Shown piece after piece: positions 1-8,604 of a stretch of DNA of 14,762 nt (the first letter of the stretch is position 1; each line of letters begins with the position of its first letter). The stretch covers positions 1 through 14,762 of the forward strand of contig JAJJLU010000897.1 of the NCBI GenBank assembly GCA_023807065.1, in the 5' to 3' direction. The notes under the pieces are model-generated. The model was given only the letters and a program-made list of their open reading frames with translations, was not told the DNA's origin and did not search any database. The stretch is from Isotricha intestinalis. Taxonomy: Eukaryota > Ciliophora > Litostomatea > Vestibuliferida > Isotrichidae. The translations under genes and the position numbers were made by a program.

Positions 1-21
1 CCCCAATCCCCAATCCCCAAT
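1..21. repeat. Telomere repeat, three copies of CCCCAAT
   Basis: The window begins with three perfect tandem CCCCAAT units (G-strand ATTGGGG) and then changes abruptly to A/T-rich sequence. The C-rich strand runs 5' to 3' inward from the left edge, as expected at the left end of a linear chromosome. The unit is one base longer than the CCCCAA repeat of Tetrahymena. Few copies remain, probably because the assembly trimmed the array. The presence of a telomere is nearly certain; the taxonomic inference from the 7-nt unit is weaker. Confidence 0.93.
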
Positions 22-340
22 AAATAATAAAGATAGTAAAATATAGATATAGCTATTCCATTTATTTATTATTTAATATTATTAATATAGTTCAATTATA
101 TAAAAATCAATATTTAAGTTATTTAAAATGATTATACCAAATTATATTTTTTATAAGATGATAAAAAATATTTTTAACATTATATATTTTTATTATTATT
201 TTTATTTTATAAATTTTTATTCAAATGATTATCTTTGAATTTTAAAAAAAAATAATTATTCTCAAATGAGGTAAATAATGATATTATATATATAATCTAA
301 ATTTGAATAAGACCTAATTTTAATTTTTATTTTATATAAA
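22..340. other. Subtelomeric AT-rich spacer and 5' flank of the PUF gene
   Basis: These 319 bases are almost entirely A and T, with poly-T and poly-A runs and no open frame of note. No telomere-like degenerate repeats or subtelomeric gene family are visible. The stretch presumably contains the promoter of the PUF gene that starts at 341, but no specific element can be assigned. Confidence 0.6.
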
Positions 341-1957
341 ATGAGCCATCATAATTCAAAAGATGAAATAAATGAAAACGAATTCTTAAATTTGGAAAAT
401 TTAGAATTTGATGTAAAAAAAGAAAAAAATTGTCTTCCTTCTTTTTTATTAGAATCTTTAAATGAAAATGATTCGGATAATTATTTTAAAGATGAATTAT
501 CTACTGATGAAATAAATAATTCAACCGAAGAAGAAAAAAAAGAAAAATCAAATTTTAATTATAAAATGCATTCTTTTGATGATTCAAAAAAAATTAAAAT
601 TGATTTACCAAAAAATATTAATTTAAATTATAATTTTACACCATCAAATCAATTTATTTGTAGTAATAATTACAATGAAATATTTAATAATCAAATTTTA
701 AATTCTAAACAATATTCTTTTAATAATAAAAATGCAAATTATAATACTTTATATCAACAATTTTTCCCTCAAAATAATTTTCCTCAAATGAACAATCAAT
801 TTAATTTAATGAATAATTATTGTATGAATCAAATGATGATGAATCTAAATAACAATATTATAATAAATAATATCAATAATAACATAAATTTAAATAACAC
901 AAAAATAGAAAAAAGTGAAAATAACATAATTAACAATAATTCTAATATAAAAAATAATAATTTAAACAATAATTATAATATGAGCTTAAATTCAATATTA
1001 CTTTTCAATGAGCAAGAATTTTTTTCTTTAATAACAACTCAAAAAGGAAGTAGAACAATTCAAAATGTTATATTGACTTCAACAGAAAAAGAAATAGATA
1101 TAATATTAGAAAAAATAAAGAATAAATCAAGTGAAATAATGATAGATAAATATGGTAATTATTTCTTTCAGAAATTAATAGAAAAAAGTACAATAAAACA
1201 AAGAGAATTTATATTAAATTCCATAAAAGACAATTTTATAGAAATTGCAAATAATTCATTTGGAACTCATCCATTACAATATTTAATAGAGAAAATAACT
1301 TCAAAAAAAGAAAAAGAAATAATATTAAATAGTATTTTAGGAAAAGAATTAAATTTAAGTTTAGATTCCAAAGGAACTTATGTTTTACAAAAATTTATTT
1401 CTTTAACAAAAGATGAAGAAAGACTTCTTCTTAATAAAAATATATTAAATCATATAAGTAAATTAATTAATGATCCTTTTGGTGTTTGTGTTTTAATTAA
1501 ATTAATTAAGCATACTAATGATAAATATATTAAAATTAAAATATCTAAATTTATTTCTGATAATAATCCTTTATCTTTTATTCAACATCCTTATTCTAAT
1601 TATGTTGTTCAAAGTTTATTTAATGAAAATGATATTATTTATTGTGATTATATTATAAAAGTTATTATTGAAAATTTTTATGTTCTCTCTTTAAAAAAAT
1701 TCTCTTCTAATGTTGTAGAAAATTGTCTTAAATTTGGAAATGAAAATATTGTTTATAAAATTTATAAAAATATTATTTTATCAGAAGATAAAATTGAAGT
1801 TTTGTTAAATAATATTTATGGAAATTTTGTAATAGAAAAATTGATTTTAAGGTTAAACAAAGAAGAAAAAAATAATTTTTTAAAAGTAGTTCAAAAAATT
1901 GGAAAAGAAAAATTATTATCTAATAATATTATGAAATTAATTATGGATGATATTTAA
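341..1957 (+). CDS. Pumilio/PUF-family RNA-binding protein
   Basis: This 538-residue protein should bind target mRNA 3' UTRs in the cytoplasm and repress or destabilise them, as PUF proteins do. Residues 1-90 are acidic and Ser/Asp/Asn-rich; 95-215 are low-complexity Asn/Gln/Met-rich. The PUF domain (about 220-538) has eight repeats, with RNA-reading triplets S237/R238/Q241, N273/Y274/Q277, T309/H310/Q313, T346/Y347/Q350, V382/C383/I386, N420/Y421/Q424, S456/N457/E460 and N495/F496/E499. Repeats 1, 2, 6 and 7 carry the classic A, U, U and G codes, so a UGUANAUA-like target is inferred. Repeats 3, 4, 5 and 8 are non-standard. The ATG at 341 opens the frame and the stop is TAA. It is the telomere-proximal gene and converges on the cyclin gene at 2402-2965. 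Family assignment is firm; the mRNA targets are unknown. Confidence 0.95.
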   Translation: MSHHNSKDEINENEFLNLENLEFDVKKEKNCLPSFLLESLNENDSDNYFKDELSTDEINNSTEEEKKEKSNFNYKMHSFDDSKKIKIDLPKNINLNYNFTPSNQFICSNNYNEIFNNQILNSKQYSFNNKNANYNTLYQQFFPQNNFPQMNNQFNLMNNYCMNQMMMNLNNNIIINNINNNINLNNTKIEKSENNIINNNSNIKNNNLNNNYNMSLNSILLFNEQEFFSLITTQKGSRTIQNVILTSTEKEIDIILEKIKNKSSEIMIDKYGNYFFQKLIEKSTIKQREFILNSIKDNFIEIANNSFGTHPLQYLIEKITSKKEKEIILNSILGKELNLSLDSKGTYVLQKFISLTKDEERLLLNKNILNHISKLINDPFGVCVLIKLIKHTNDKYIKIKISKFISDNNPLSFIQHPYSNYVVQSLFNENDIIYCDYIIKVIIENFYVLSLKKFSSNVVENCLKFGNENIVYKIYKNIILSEDKIEVLLNNIYGNFVIEKLILRLNKEEKNNFLKVVQKIGKEKLLSNNIMKLIMDDI

Positions 1958-2040
1958 AAAAAATTATCTTTAGTTTTCGGCTATTTTATATTTTATCTAA
2001 ATTAATTATTTTATATGTTTATATGTATTGTTTGTATGAT

Positions 2041-2048
2041 TGTATATT
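2041..2048 (+). promoter_or_regulatory. Possible PUF-binding motif UGUAUAUU
   Basis: TGTATATT lies 83 bases past the PUF stop codon, on the sense strand of its likely 3' UTR. It matches the Pumilio consensus UGUANAUA at all but the last base. Such a short motif occurs often by chance in DNA this AT-rich, so the call is tentative. Confidence 0.25.
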
Positions 2049-2162
2049 TTTAATATTTATTAAAATTATGAAAAAGAAAAAATTAAGTTTGTGCTTGCTT
2101 GTAAAAAAATAAAAAAAATATGATAAATATATTCAATTTAAAATATTTGTAAATTTTTAATA

Positions 2163-2170
2163 TGTAAATA
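2163..2170 (+). promoter_or_regulatory. Possible PUF-binding element UGUAAAUA
   Basis: TGTAAATA is a perfect match to the Pumilio response element UGUANAUA, about 205 bases past the PUF stop codon on the same strand. If the PUF transcript extends this far, the protein could bind its own mRNA. Whether the base belongs to that 3' UTR is not known. Confidence 0.33.
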
Positions 2171-2347
2171 AATGTAATTTGAAGAAATTTAACAGTTTTA
2201 TGAATTAAAAATATTAAAAATCAATTTAAATATATAAAAGAACTAATAATCTTAAGCAATAATAAAAATAAATTAAACGTTTTATTTTAATTTAATTTAA
2301 AAAACAAATAACCTAATAATAATCTATATAAAATGGAATAAACAATA

Positions 2348-2364
2348 TTTCCTTAAAAAGGAAA
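2348..2364. repeat. Short inverted repeat near the cyclin 3' end
   Basis: TTTCCTT and AAGGAAA form perfect 7-bp arms around an AAA loop. The element lies 37 bases downstream of the stop codon of the minus-strand cyclin gene. It could fold in the 3' UTR. Its C/G content stands out from the surroundings, but no function can be assigned. Confidence 0.4.
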
Positions 2365-2401
2365 GAAAAAAAATATATAAATAATGAATGAATAATAAAA
2401 C

Positions 2402-2965
2402 TTATTCATCTTCATTTAAATAATGAAAATATTTATCATATATTTCTTTAGAAACAAAACAATTATAATCTATAAATTTCAAAAATTGAATTTCTAAATT
2501 TTTTAATTCTTGATTATCCATTCCAGAAACAGAAGAAAAATATTTATGACTAAAAATAATATCTTCATTTAATTTAAAACTAATTAATATACTTGTAAAT
2601 AAAATTCTATGAATATTAAATTCATTTAAAATTATTTTTGACATACAACATAATTTATCTATTAATATTAAGGATATTATTAATGTTGATTCTTCTGGAT
2701 TTAAATAATTATTTATTCTTATTAAATAATCTTTTATTGAAATATTTGGTTTATCTAATTTTGAAAATTTATTTTTTTCATTTCGAATTATTTTTTTGTA
2801 ATTTTTTAATTTTTTGTTTTTTTCTATGAGTTCTAATAATATTTTTGATATTGAGTTTATATATTTTTCATTTTTTGAATTTTGGATTTTTATGTTTTTA
2901 ATATCTTCTAATGTTATTTCATTTATTTCACTTGATGAAAAATCTGTTAAGTAATTATCAGTCAT
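2402..2965 (-). CDS. PHO80-like (P/U-type) cyclin
   Basis: The product is a 187-residue small cyclin that should bind and activate a cyclin-dependent kinase of the PHO85/CDK5 type. Residues 1-75 are polar and Lys/Asn-rich. A single cyclin box follows, with family landmarks in order: YLIRI (80-84), LILIDKL (99-105), N-IHR (117-120), the helix-3 Lys in FKLNED (130-135), ELKNLE (153-158) and FLKFIDY (161-167). Human cyclin Y and yeast Pho80 share this single-fold layout. The first in-frame ATG is used and the stop is TAA. A second gene of the same family lies at 11762-12367. The subfamily call is good; the kinase partner and process (phosphate signalling, cell cycle or cilia) cannot be read from the sequence. 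Confidence 0.88.
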   Translation of the reverse strand: MTDNYLTDFSSSEINEITLEDIKNIKIQNSKNEKYINSISKILLELIEKNKKLKNYKKIIRNEKNKFSKLDKPNISIKDYLIRINNYLNPEESTLIISLILIDKLCCMSKIILNEFNIHRILFTSILISFKLNEDIIFSHKYFSSVSGMDNQELKNLEIQFLKFIDYNCFVSKEIYDKYFHYLNEDE

Positions 2966-3137
2966 TTTTTTCTTATATATTATTCAGTTATTTTTTTTGA
3001 TTTAAATTTTAATTGTTTTTTTTACTAAATAAGGTAATTTTAAAAAAAACAAATAAATAAAAATTTAACTAAATAATAAATAAATATAATCTATTTATTA
3101 AAAAAAAATAAATTAATAAATAAATATAAGAAAAGTT

Positions 3138-4460
3138 TTATTCAGATAAAGGAACATTTTTCAAAATTAATTTAGTATTATCCAAAGCAATTCTAAATCT
3201 TAATTTTTTAATTTTTTTAGAATTACGTTCCATTTGTTTTTTAATTAACTGCATAATTTTATTATCATGAATTCCATAATTTTTAAAATCAATTTTTCTT
3301 CCACTTTCTAAAGTTAAAAATCCAATTCCAACATTTTTACTTTCTTCTTTATATTCTTTTTGAATTTTATAAATAAAATCAATTGCAATTTCATCAGTTA
3401 AATTTTTTATTTTATCTGATAATTTTATTATTTTTGCTTTGTTTAAATCTATTGAATTTATTAACCCATTTTTTCCTTTAATTCCTATTTTTAAATTATT
3501 TCTTTTTTCATTATTTTCTAACAGATTTTTTCCTAAAACTTCATCCATGTCTTTTTTTAAAAAATCAATTTCTGTTATTCTTTTTTTATTTTCTGATGAT
3601 GAAATAAATCTTTTTAAGTCAATTTTATTTTTTTTCATTTTCAAATCAAAAGATAAAATATTTTTCTTTATTTCTTCTGTAAATGTCTTTTTTATATTAT
3701 TTAATTTTATTTTGTTTTTACTTAAATTTTGAGTTAAGGTTAAATTTGAATTTTCTGTTTTATTATTTGAAAAATCTCGACTTGTAAAATCAGATAAATT
3801 TATTTTATGATTATTATTTATATTATTTTCATTGTTATAATTTAATTCTTTTCTTGGACTTAAATAAAAAGTTGATGATGTTTTATTTATTATTTTTTTT
3901 AAATCTTCATTTGAAGAAAATTTCTTTATTGGAAAATAAAATTGATTTCTTTTTCGTATTTTCTTAAAAGAATTTTTTGTTTGAAAAAAACTTTGATTAC
4001 TATTATTATTATAAATACTATTTATATTATTATTTCTATAAGTTGAATAATTATTATTATTATTTGTAAGAGATGTTCTTCCAAAATCAAAATTTTTACT
4101 ATTTAAAAAATAATCTTTTTTAAAAGAAATTTTTTTTAAGTTTTCATTTTTGTTTTTTTTTATATAATCAAAAAATTCTATACTTCCAAATTTAATTTTA
4201 TCATATAATGATTTCTTTATTTGTTTTCTTTCTGAGTATTTGTCAATTAAATTAAGATTTGAATTTAAAAACATTGAATTTCTATTATTTATTATAGTTC
4301 TTCTTCCTGTTTTTAATTTATTTATTTTTATTTCTTCTGTTTCAAAATTTGAAAGAAGTTTATTTACATCTTTTTTTCTTTGATTTATTTTATTATTAAC
4401 TATGTGTTGTTCACTAAAACTTAATTTTGGTTTTATTTTATTGAATATTGAAATAATCAT
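3138..4460 (-). CDS. Unrecognised basic Asn/Lys-rich protein, 440 residues
   Basis: I do not recognise a family. The protein is strongly basic and rich in Asn, Lys, Ser, Ile and Phe. Residues 130-255 form a low-complexity, probably disordered Asn/Ser section with FYLSPRKE (198-205) as a possible phosphorylation-type Ser-Pro site. The C-terminal 95 residues (about 346-440) look more ordered: a predicted helix with DEIAIDFIYKIQKEY (356-370), a glycine-containing turn VGIGFLTLESGRKIDF (377-392), a basic helix (401-422) and the end FRIALDNTKLILKNVPLSE (422-440). There is no signal peptide or membrane segment. The frame is uninterrupted over 1.3 kb in AT-rich DNA, which supports a real gene. It is on the same strand as the cyclin gene downstream, 172 bases away, and as the relic upstream. 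A cytoskeletal or nuclear role is possible but unsupported. Confidence 0.75.
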   Translation of the reverse strand: MIISIFNKIKPKLSFSEQHIVNNKINQRKKDVNKLLSNFETEEIKINKLKTGRRTIINNRNSMFLNSNLNLIDKYSERKQIKKSLYDKIKFGSIEFFDYIKKNKNENLKKISFKKDYFLNSKNFDFGRTSLTNNNNNYSTYRNNNINSIYNNNSNQSFFQTKNSFKKIRKRNQFYFPIKKFSSNEDLKKIINKTSSTFYLSPRKELNYNNENNINNNHKINLSDFTSRDFSNNKTENSNLTLTQNLSKNKIKLNNIKKTFTEEIKKNILSFDLKMKKNKIDLKRFISSSENKKRITEIDFLKKDMDEVLGKNLLENNEKRNNLKIGIKGKNGLINSIDLNKAKIIKLSDKIKNLTDEIAIDFIYKIQKEYKEESKNVGIGFLTLESGRKIDFKNYGIHDNKIMQLIKKQMERNSKKIKKLRFRIALDNTKLILKNVPLSE

Positions 4461-4639
4461 TTTTTAATAAAAAATAGAATTATTTTTATTTTGATTTAAA
4501 ATATTACTTTTTATAATTTGATAATATAAATTATTAATGGTTTTTTTATATCTTCTTAAAAAAAATTAAATAATAGATTGGAAAGTAAAACAAAACTTTT
4601 CTTTTAATTTTTTTAAATATTAAAAAATGTTATTTCTAT

Positions 4640-5340
4640 TCAAAATCGTTTTAAAAAAAATCATTTATCTTTATATTCATTTAAAATAAAATTTTTAGTC
4701 ATTTTAAGCCAAAATTTTCTTACTTGTTTGTTACGATAGTTTCAACACCTTTAAATTCTTTTTTTAATTTAATAATTTAAAAAGAAATTTGTTTAAAATG
4801 ATTAATATTAATATTTTTGTTTAATCTATTATCTTCATAATTAATTTTATTATAATATATTTTTTTTTGCTCAAAGAAAATTAAAGTTTTTTCATAATTT
4901 AATTTGTGTTTTATTTCTTTTTTTCAAAGATTTTTCAAATTGATAAAAAGAATTTAACTCCTTTATAAAATTATTATTTTCTTTTTTGTTCAACAATAAA
5001 TTCATAATTTAAAGTTTTATCATTACAATATTTTTTTCATGTCATTAATTAAAATATTTATCTTTTAAAAATTGTTTTTTTTCTTTCCCAATTTTATTAT
5101 TAAGTTTTTAAATTATTTTTTGTTGTATTGAATTAATTAAAAATAGTTTTCATCTATTGCTGATTTATTTGCAGAAAAATATTTGAATTTACTTCATATA
5201 TTTTTCCTTTTGTTGAGTATTTTTTTCTTAAACATATTTATTTTATATGGTAATTTAATATCATTATTCTTTTTTTTTAAATTCATTTTTTATATAATTA
5301 TTTTCATTTTTATATATTTTTTTAATAATTTTATACTCTT
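4640..5340 (-). pseudogene. Decayed gene relic, Lys/Asn-rich, unidentified
   Basis: This fills most of a 1,032-base gap between two minus-strand genes. Read on the minus strand, it gives protein-like fragments that change frame and are cut by stops: LPYKINMFKKK near 5240, KYFSANKSAIDENYF near 5155, KTLNYEFIVEQKRK near 5000, NNFIKELNSFYQFEKSLKK near 4950, NYEKTLIFFEQKKIYYNK near 4870 and EFKGVETIVTNK near 4735. Their order is collinear, and composition and codon use resemble the coding genes here rather than spacer DNA. That argues for a once-functional, probably coiled-coil protein now broken by several frameshifts and TAA/TGA stops. No family can be named. A fast-evolving spacer with chance fragments remains possible. 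Confidence 0.5.
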
Positions 5341-5492
5341 AAAAATAAATTGAATAAAAAATATTTAATAATTTCTTTGAAATTAAATGTAAAAGTTTTT
5401 CTCTTTATGACTTATCTATATACAATTACTATATATTATTCTTACCTACTCACTAAATAAAAAATATTTATAAAATATATCTAAATATCCAC

Positions 5493-6548
5493 TTAAACTG
5501 TTTTTTCAATTTTCAAGATTTTTTTTCCAATTTTGAAAAAATCATCAAATTTATTATTTACAATTTCAACTTTTTCATTAATAAGAAGCCAAGTTCCATT
5601 AGTAGAATATTTATTATTAAAACCATCAAAAAGATAATATGCATTTTGATTATAATCAAAGATAATATTACAATGGATTTTACTTAATAAATTATATGAA
5701 ATATGAATATTACATTTTCTACTTCTTCCAATTAAAATATTTTTTCCAATTTTTGGCTGTTCAAAAATATAATTAAATGAATTATTATTATAATCTTTAT
5801 TTTCTAAAATAATTCTTAAATCTTTATTATTATTTAATATTTCAACACTAAAAATAAAATTACCTATTAAAAATTTATCTTTATTATTTATTTTATAACC
5901 AATTTCATTTGGAATTTTATAATAAATATTTTCATCACAATCTTTTAAAAAAGATTGAAAATAATATTTATTTTCATTTTTTTCGAAGAAAATAGCAAAA
6001 ATATTTTGAATAATTTTTTTTTGAGAATTAAATATAATTGTTTGCATATTTAAAATAAAATCACATTTAACTTCACAATTATTTTTTATTCCAAAATAAG
6101 TAATTCCATCATTTTGTTTTCTTAAAGAATTTTCCATTCCAGAAATATTAATTATTATTTTTTTTCCTTCTAATAAATCTCCTTCAAAATCAGATAAAAT
6201 CAATTTAAAATTATTTTCTATTTCTTCAACTGAGAAAGTAAATTTTTTTGTTGTTAAAAATGTACTTTCTTCAAATTCTGTTATTTTTGTTTTTTTATTA
6301 CTACTTAAAAAAGATAAATTTGTTGAAAAATTATTATTATATTCATTTGTTGGGTTTAAAGAAAGTAAATTGTGATTTTTCATTTTTGATTCATTTAATT
6401 TTGAAAATTTAAATTCATTTTCTACTAAATTAATGATTGGAGAATGTATATTTTCTATATTAATTGGAGTAATATCTAATTTCAATTCTTGTTTTTCTGT
6501 TTTATCTGATGAACATATATTAAAAGTATTTATTATTGCTTTTAACAT
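5493..6548 (-). CDS. FHA-domain protein, tandem FHA-like folds
   Basis: This 351-residue protein should recognise phosphothreonine on partner proteins. The C-terminal FHA domain (about 266-349) shows the standard signature: IGR (273-275), SKIH (289-292) for the S-x-x-H site, and STNGT (315-319), ending in the strand FFKIGKKILKIEK. A second, divergent FHA-like unit appears to precede it (about 112-237): GITYFGIKNNCEVKCDFIL aligns with the GR strand, and FLIGNFIFSVEI resembles the closing strand, but the Ser-x-x-His and Asn-Gly pairs are missing. Residues 1-105 are polar linker. There is no kinase, RING or membrane segment. The ATG at 6548 is 33 bases from the start of the divergent TBC gene. 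The C-terminal FHA call is secure; the first unit is inferred from pattern only. Confidence 0.87.
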   Translation of the reverse strand: MLKAIINTFNICSSDKTEKQELKLDITPINIENIHSPIINLVENEFKFSKLNESKMKNHNLLSLNPTNEYNNNFSTNLSFLSSNKKTKITEFEESTFLTTKKFTFSVEEIENNFKLILSDFEGDLLEGKKIIINISGMENSLRKQNDGITYFGIKNNCEVKCDFILNMQTIIFNSQKKIIQNIFAIFFEKNENKYYFQSFLKDCDENIYYKIPNEIGYKINNKDKFLIGNFIFSVEILNNNKDLRIILENKDYNNNSFNYIFEQPKIGKNILIGRSRKCNIHISYNLLSKIHCNIIFDYNQNAYYLFDGFNNKYSTNGTWLLINEKVEIVNNKFDDFFKIGKKILKIEKTV

Positions 6549-6581
6549 TTTTTAATTTTATTTTGTTTGAAAAATAAAAAT
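6549..6581. promoter_or_regulatory. Very short head-to-head promoter region
   Basis: Only 33 A/T-rich bases separate the ATG of the FHA gene (minus) from the first ATG of the TBC gene (plus). Any shared promoter and both 5' UTRs must be here or inside coding sequence. If the TBC gene starts at the in-frame ATG at 6615 instead, the spacer is 66 bases. No specific motif is recognisable. Confidence 0.45.
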
Positions 6582-8185
6582 ATGTTTTTATTTTATAAAA
6601 AAATATTAGATTTAATGTCAGAAATAAAACAAGTTGAAAAGAAATCAAAATCAGAATGTATAAAAATATTCAAAGATAAAATATTAGAAAATCCAAATAT
6701 ATTAGAATCTTTAAAACATTTATTCTCTAATTTTGAAAATGAAGAAATTTTCCTTCGTCCTTTAATATGGAAAATATATTTAGAAACTTTGAAAATAAAA
6801 GAAGAAAATAATATAAAAGAAATTATAATAAATTTCATAGAAGAAATTTCAAATCAAAGAGAAGAATATAAAAAGAAATTTAAAAAATATTGTAAAATAA
6901 AGAAATTTTCAAATGATCCTTTAGGAGGAAAAACAATAGAGAAAAAAAATAAAGAAGAAATTGAAGATGAAGAATTAAAACATTTAATTAATTTAGATTT
7001 ATCAAGAACTTATCAAAATTTGAATTTATTTTTAGAAAGTAAAACCAAAAATTTATTAGCTGATGTTTTATTTATTTGGTCAAAAGAAAATAATGATATT
7101 AATTATAAACAAGGAATGAATGAATTATTATCTGTTTTTTATTTATGTTTTTACCCTTATTATTTTATTACTAGAACTAAACCAAAACCTAATAAAAATA
7201 ATATTATTTCTTTTATTAATAATAATTTAATTAATGAGAATTTAGAAGATATTTATATTTTTTTTCATGATGAAGATGAAATTAAAAGTGATTTATTTTT
7301 TATTTTTGATTCTTTAATGAAAAAAGGAATAAAGTATTTATACATTCAAGATAAAATAAATAATAATGATCCTATTTTAAAATCTTATGAAATATTTCCA
7401 AATGAATTGATTGAATCAAAAGATAATAATACAAAAGAAACTTATATTAAAAGAAGAAGTTCTTTAATCATCAATGAAAAATTAAGAATATTAGATAATA
7501 AATTATATGAACATTTTCAAAAAATTGATTTAGATTGTTCTTTTTTTCTTCAAAGATGGTTAAGATGTATTTTTAATAGAGAATTTGATTATAAGGAAGT
7601 TTTAATTTTATGGGATTCTATTTTTTCATATGAATATACTAATAAGAATACCCAAAAATATAATTTAATTTATATTGAATTTATATCTTTAGCAATGATA
7701 ATTAGAATCAGAGATGATTTAAAATATTCTGATCAAAATGAATGCTTTAGTACTTTATTTAAATATCCAAAAATTAATAACATTAAAGATTTAATTAAAT
7801 TAAGTGATAAAGTTGCTGAAGTGATTAATGAAAGATTAAACGGTCAAAATTCTAATGTTTATGATATTTTAGGTATTATGAAACCAATAGAAAGTAGACC
7901 TTTTAAAATTACTCCTCATGAATATAATCAGAGAAAAGGAAGTATTGATAATAAAAAGAGTGAAAATAATAACACAGAATTTTCTAAAAATGCCAAAACT
8001 CTTTTAAGTAATGCTCTTAATTCTTTAGGTAAGTTTGGAGGAATTGTTAAGGATATTAGTATTAAAGTTTCAGAGAAAATCGATAAGATTAATGAAAATT
8101 ATTTTAATGAACCTAGTAATAATACTAATATTAATGGAGTTAAAATATTAGAAAATAATAATAATAATAATAATAAAAATAATAA

Positions 8186-8216
<31 letters not shown>

Positions 8217-8579
8217 AAAAATAATAATGGTAATAAAAATAATAATAATAATAAAAATAATAATGGTAATAATAAGAAAGCTGCTAAAGAAAATAGTAAT
8301 CAACAGTTAAAGGAAATTAAAGAAAATGAAGGAAATGTTATAAAAGAAGAAAAAAAAATTGAAGAAGATAATAAAGTTCAAAATAATGTTCCTGAATCAA
8401 AAAATACTGAATATAATAGAGAACAAAATGATGATCAAATTAGTTATAATAAAAATGATATATTAGATATTATAAATAAATTAGATGAATTAGATGGGAG
8501 ATATAATAATTTAATGAATAATAAAGACCAAAAAGATATGAAAACAATAATTTCTTATTTAAAAAATAATGCATTATAA
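6582..8579 (+). CDS. TBC1D5-like Rab GTPase-activating protein
   Basis: The product (665 residues from this ATG) should stimulate GTP hydrolysis by a Rab GTPase. Animal TBC1D5 acts on Rab7 with retromer at endosomes; the partner here is unknown. The TBC domain runs from about 57 to 400. FLRPLIWKIYL (58-68) opens it; INLDLSRTYQNL (136-147) is the IxxDxxR motif with the arginine finger R142; NYKQGMNELL (174-183) is the YxQGM motif with the glutamine finger Q177. FFLQRWLRCIFNREF (321-335), ILWDSIF (342-348) and LAMIIRIRDDL (370-380) are typical of the TBC1D5 branch. Both catalytic fingers are intact. The rest is disordered, with a 40-residue Asn/Lys tract (525-564). An upstream in-frame TTG at 6567 is not a credible start; ATG 6615 is an alternative. 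It diverges from the FHA gene. Confidence 0.9.
8154..8273 (+). repeat. AAT trinucleotide tract coding poly-Asn/Lys
   Basis: Forty consecutive codons are nearly all AAT (Asn), broken at intervals by AAA (Lys) and GGT (Gly). The tract is in frame within the disordered tail of the TBC protein. AAT/ATA repeats like this expand and contract by replication slippage, and length differences between alleles or assemblies are likely. A role as a flexible linker is the simplest view. Confidence 0.9.
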
Positions 8580-8604
8580 AAATAAACTTTTAAAATCACT
8601 TTCT

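Larger units (their letters stand above)
1958..2401. other. Convergent intergenic region with both 3' UTRs
   Basis: This 444-base stretch lies between two genes that face each other, so it should hold both 3' UTRs and both polyadenylation regions. I see no coding frame. It contains two PUF-type motifs in the sense of the PUF gene and one short hairpin near the cyclin stop codon; each is listed separately. Confidence 0.6.

Noticed and set aside
2638..2829. Open frame on the plus strand inside the first cyclin gene
   Set aside because: Leu/Ile/Phe-only composition is the antisense shadow of an AT-rich coding region; the minus strand encodes a clear cyclin box.
3439..3732. Open frame on the plus strand inside the 440-residue gene
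   Set aside because: Phe/Ser/Leu/Ile-rich antisense shadow with no recognisable features; the opposite strand has a long coding frame.
6567..6581. TTG as the start of the TBC gene
   Set aside because: A TTG start is not credible for a eukaryotic nuclear gene; the in-frame ATG at 6582 (or 6615) keeps the whole TBC domain.
6593..6838. Open frame on the minus strand inside the TBC gene
   Set aside because: Lies over the start of the TBC domain in antisense; composition is that of a complement of Lys/Glu/Ile codons.
8154..8273. CRISPR-like or satellite array
   Set aside because: It is an in-frame AAT codon tract within an open frame, with no spacer-repeat structure.
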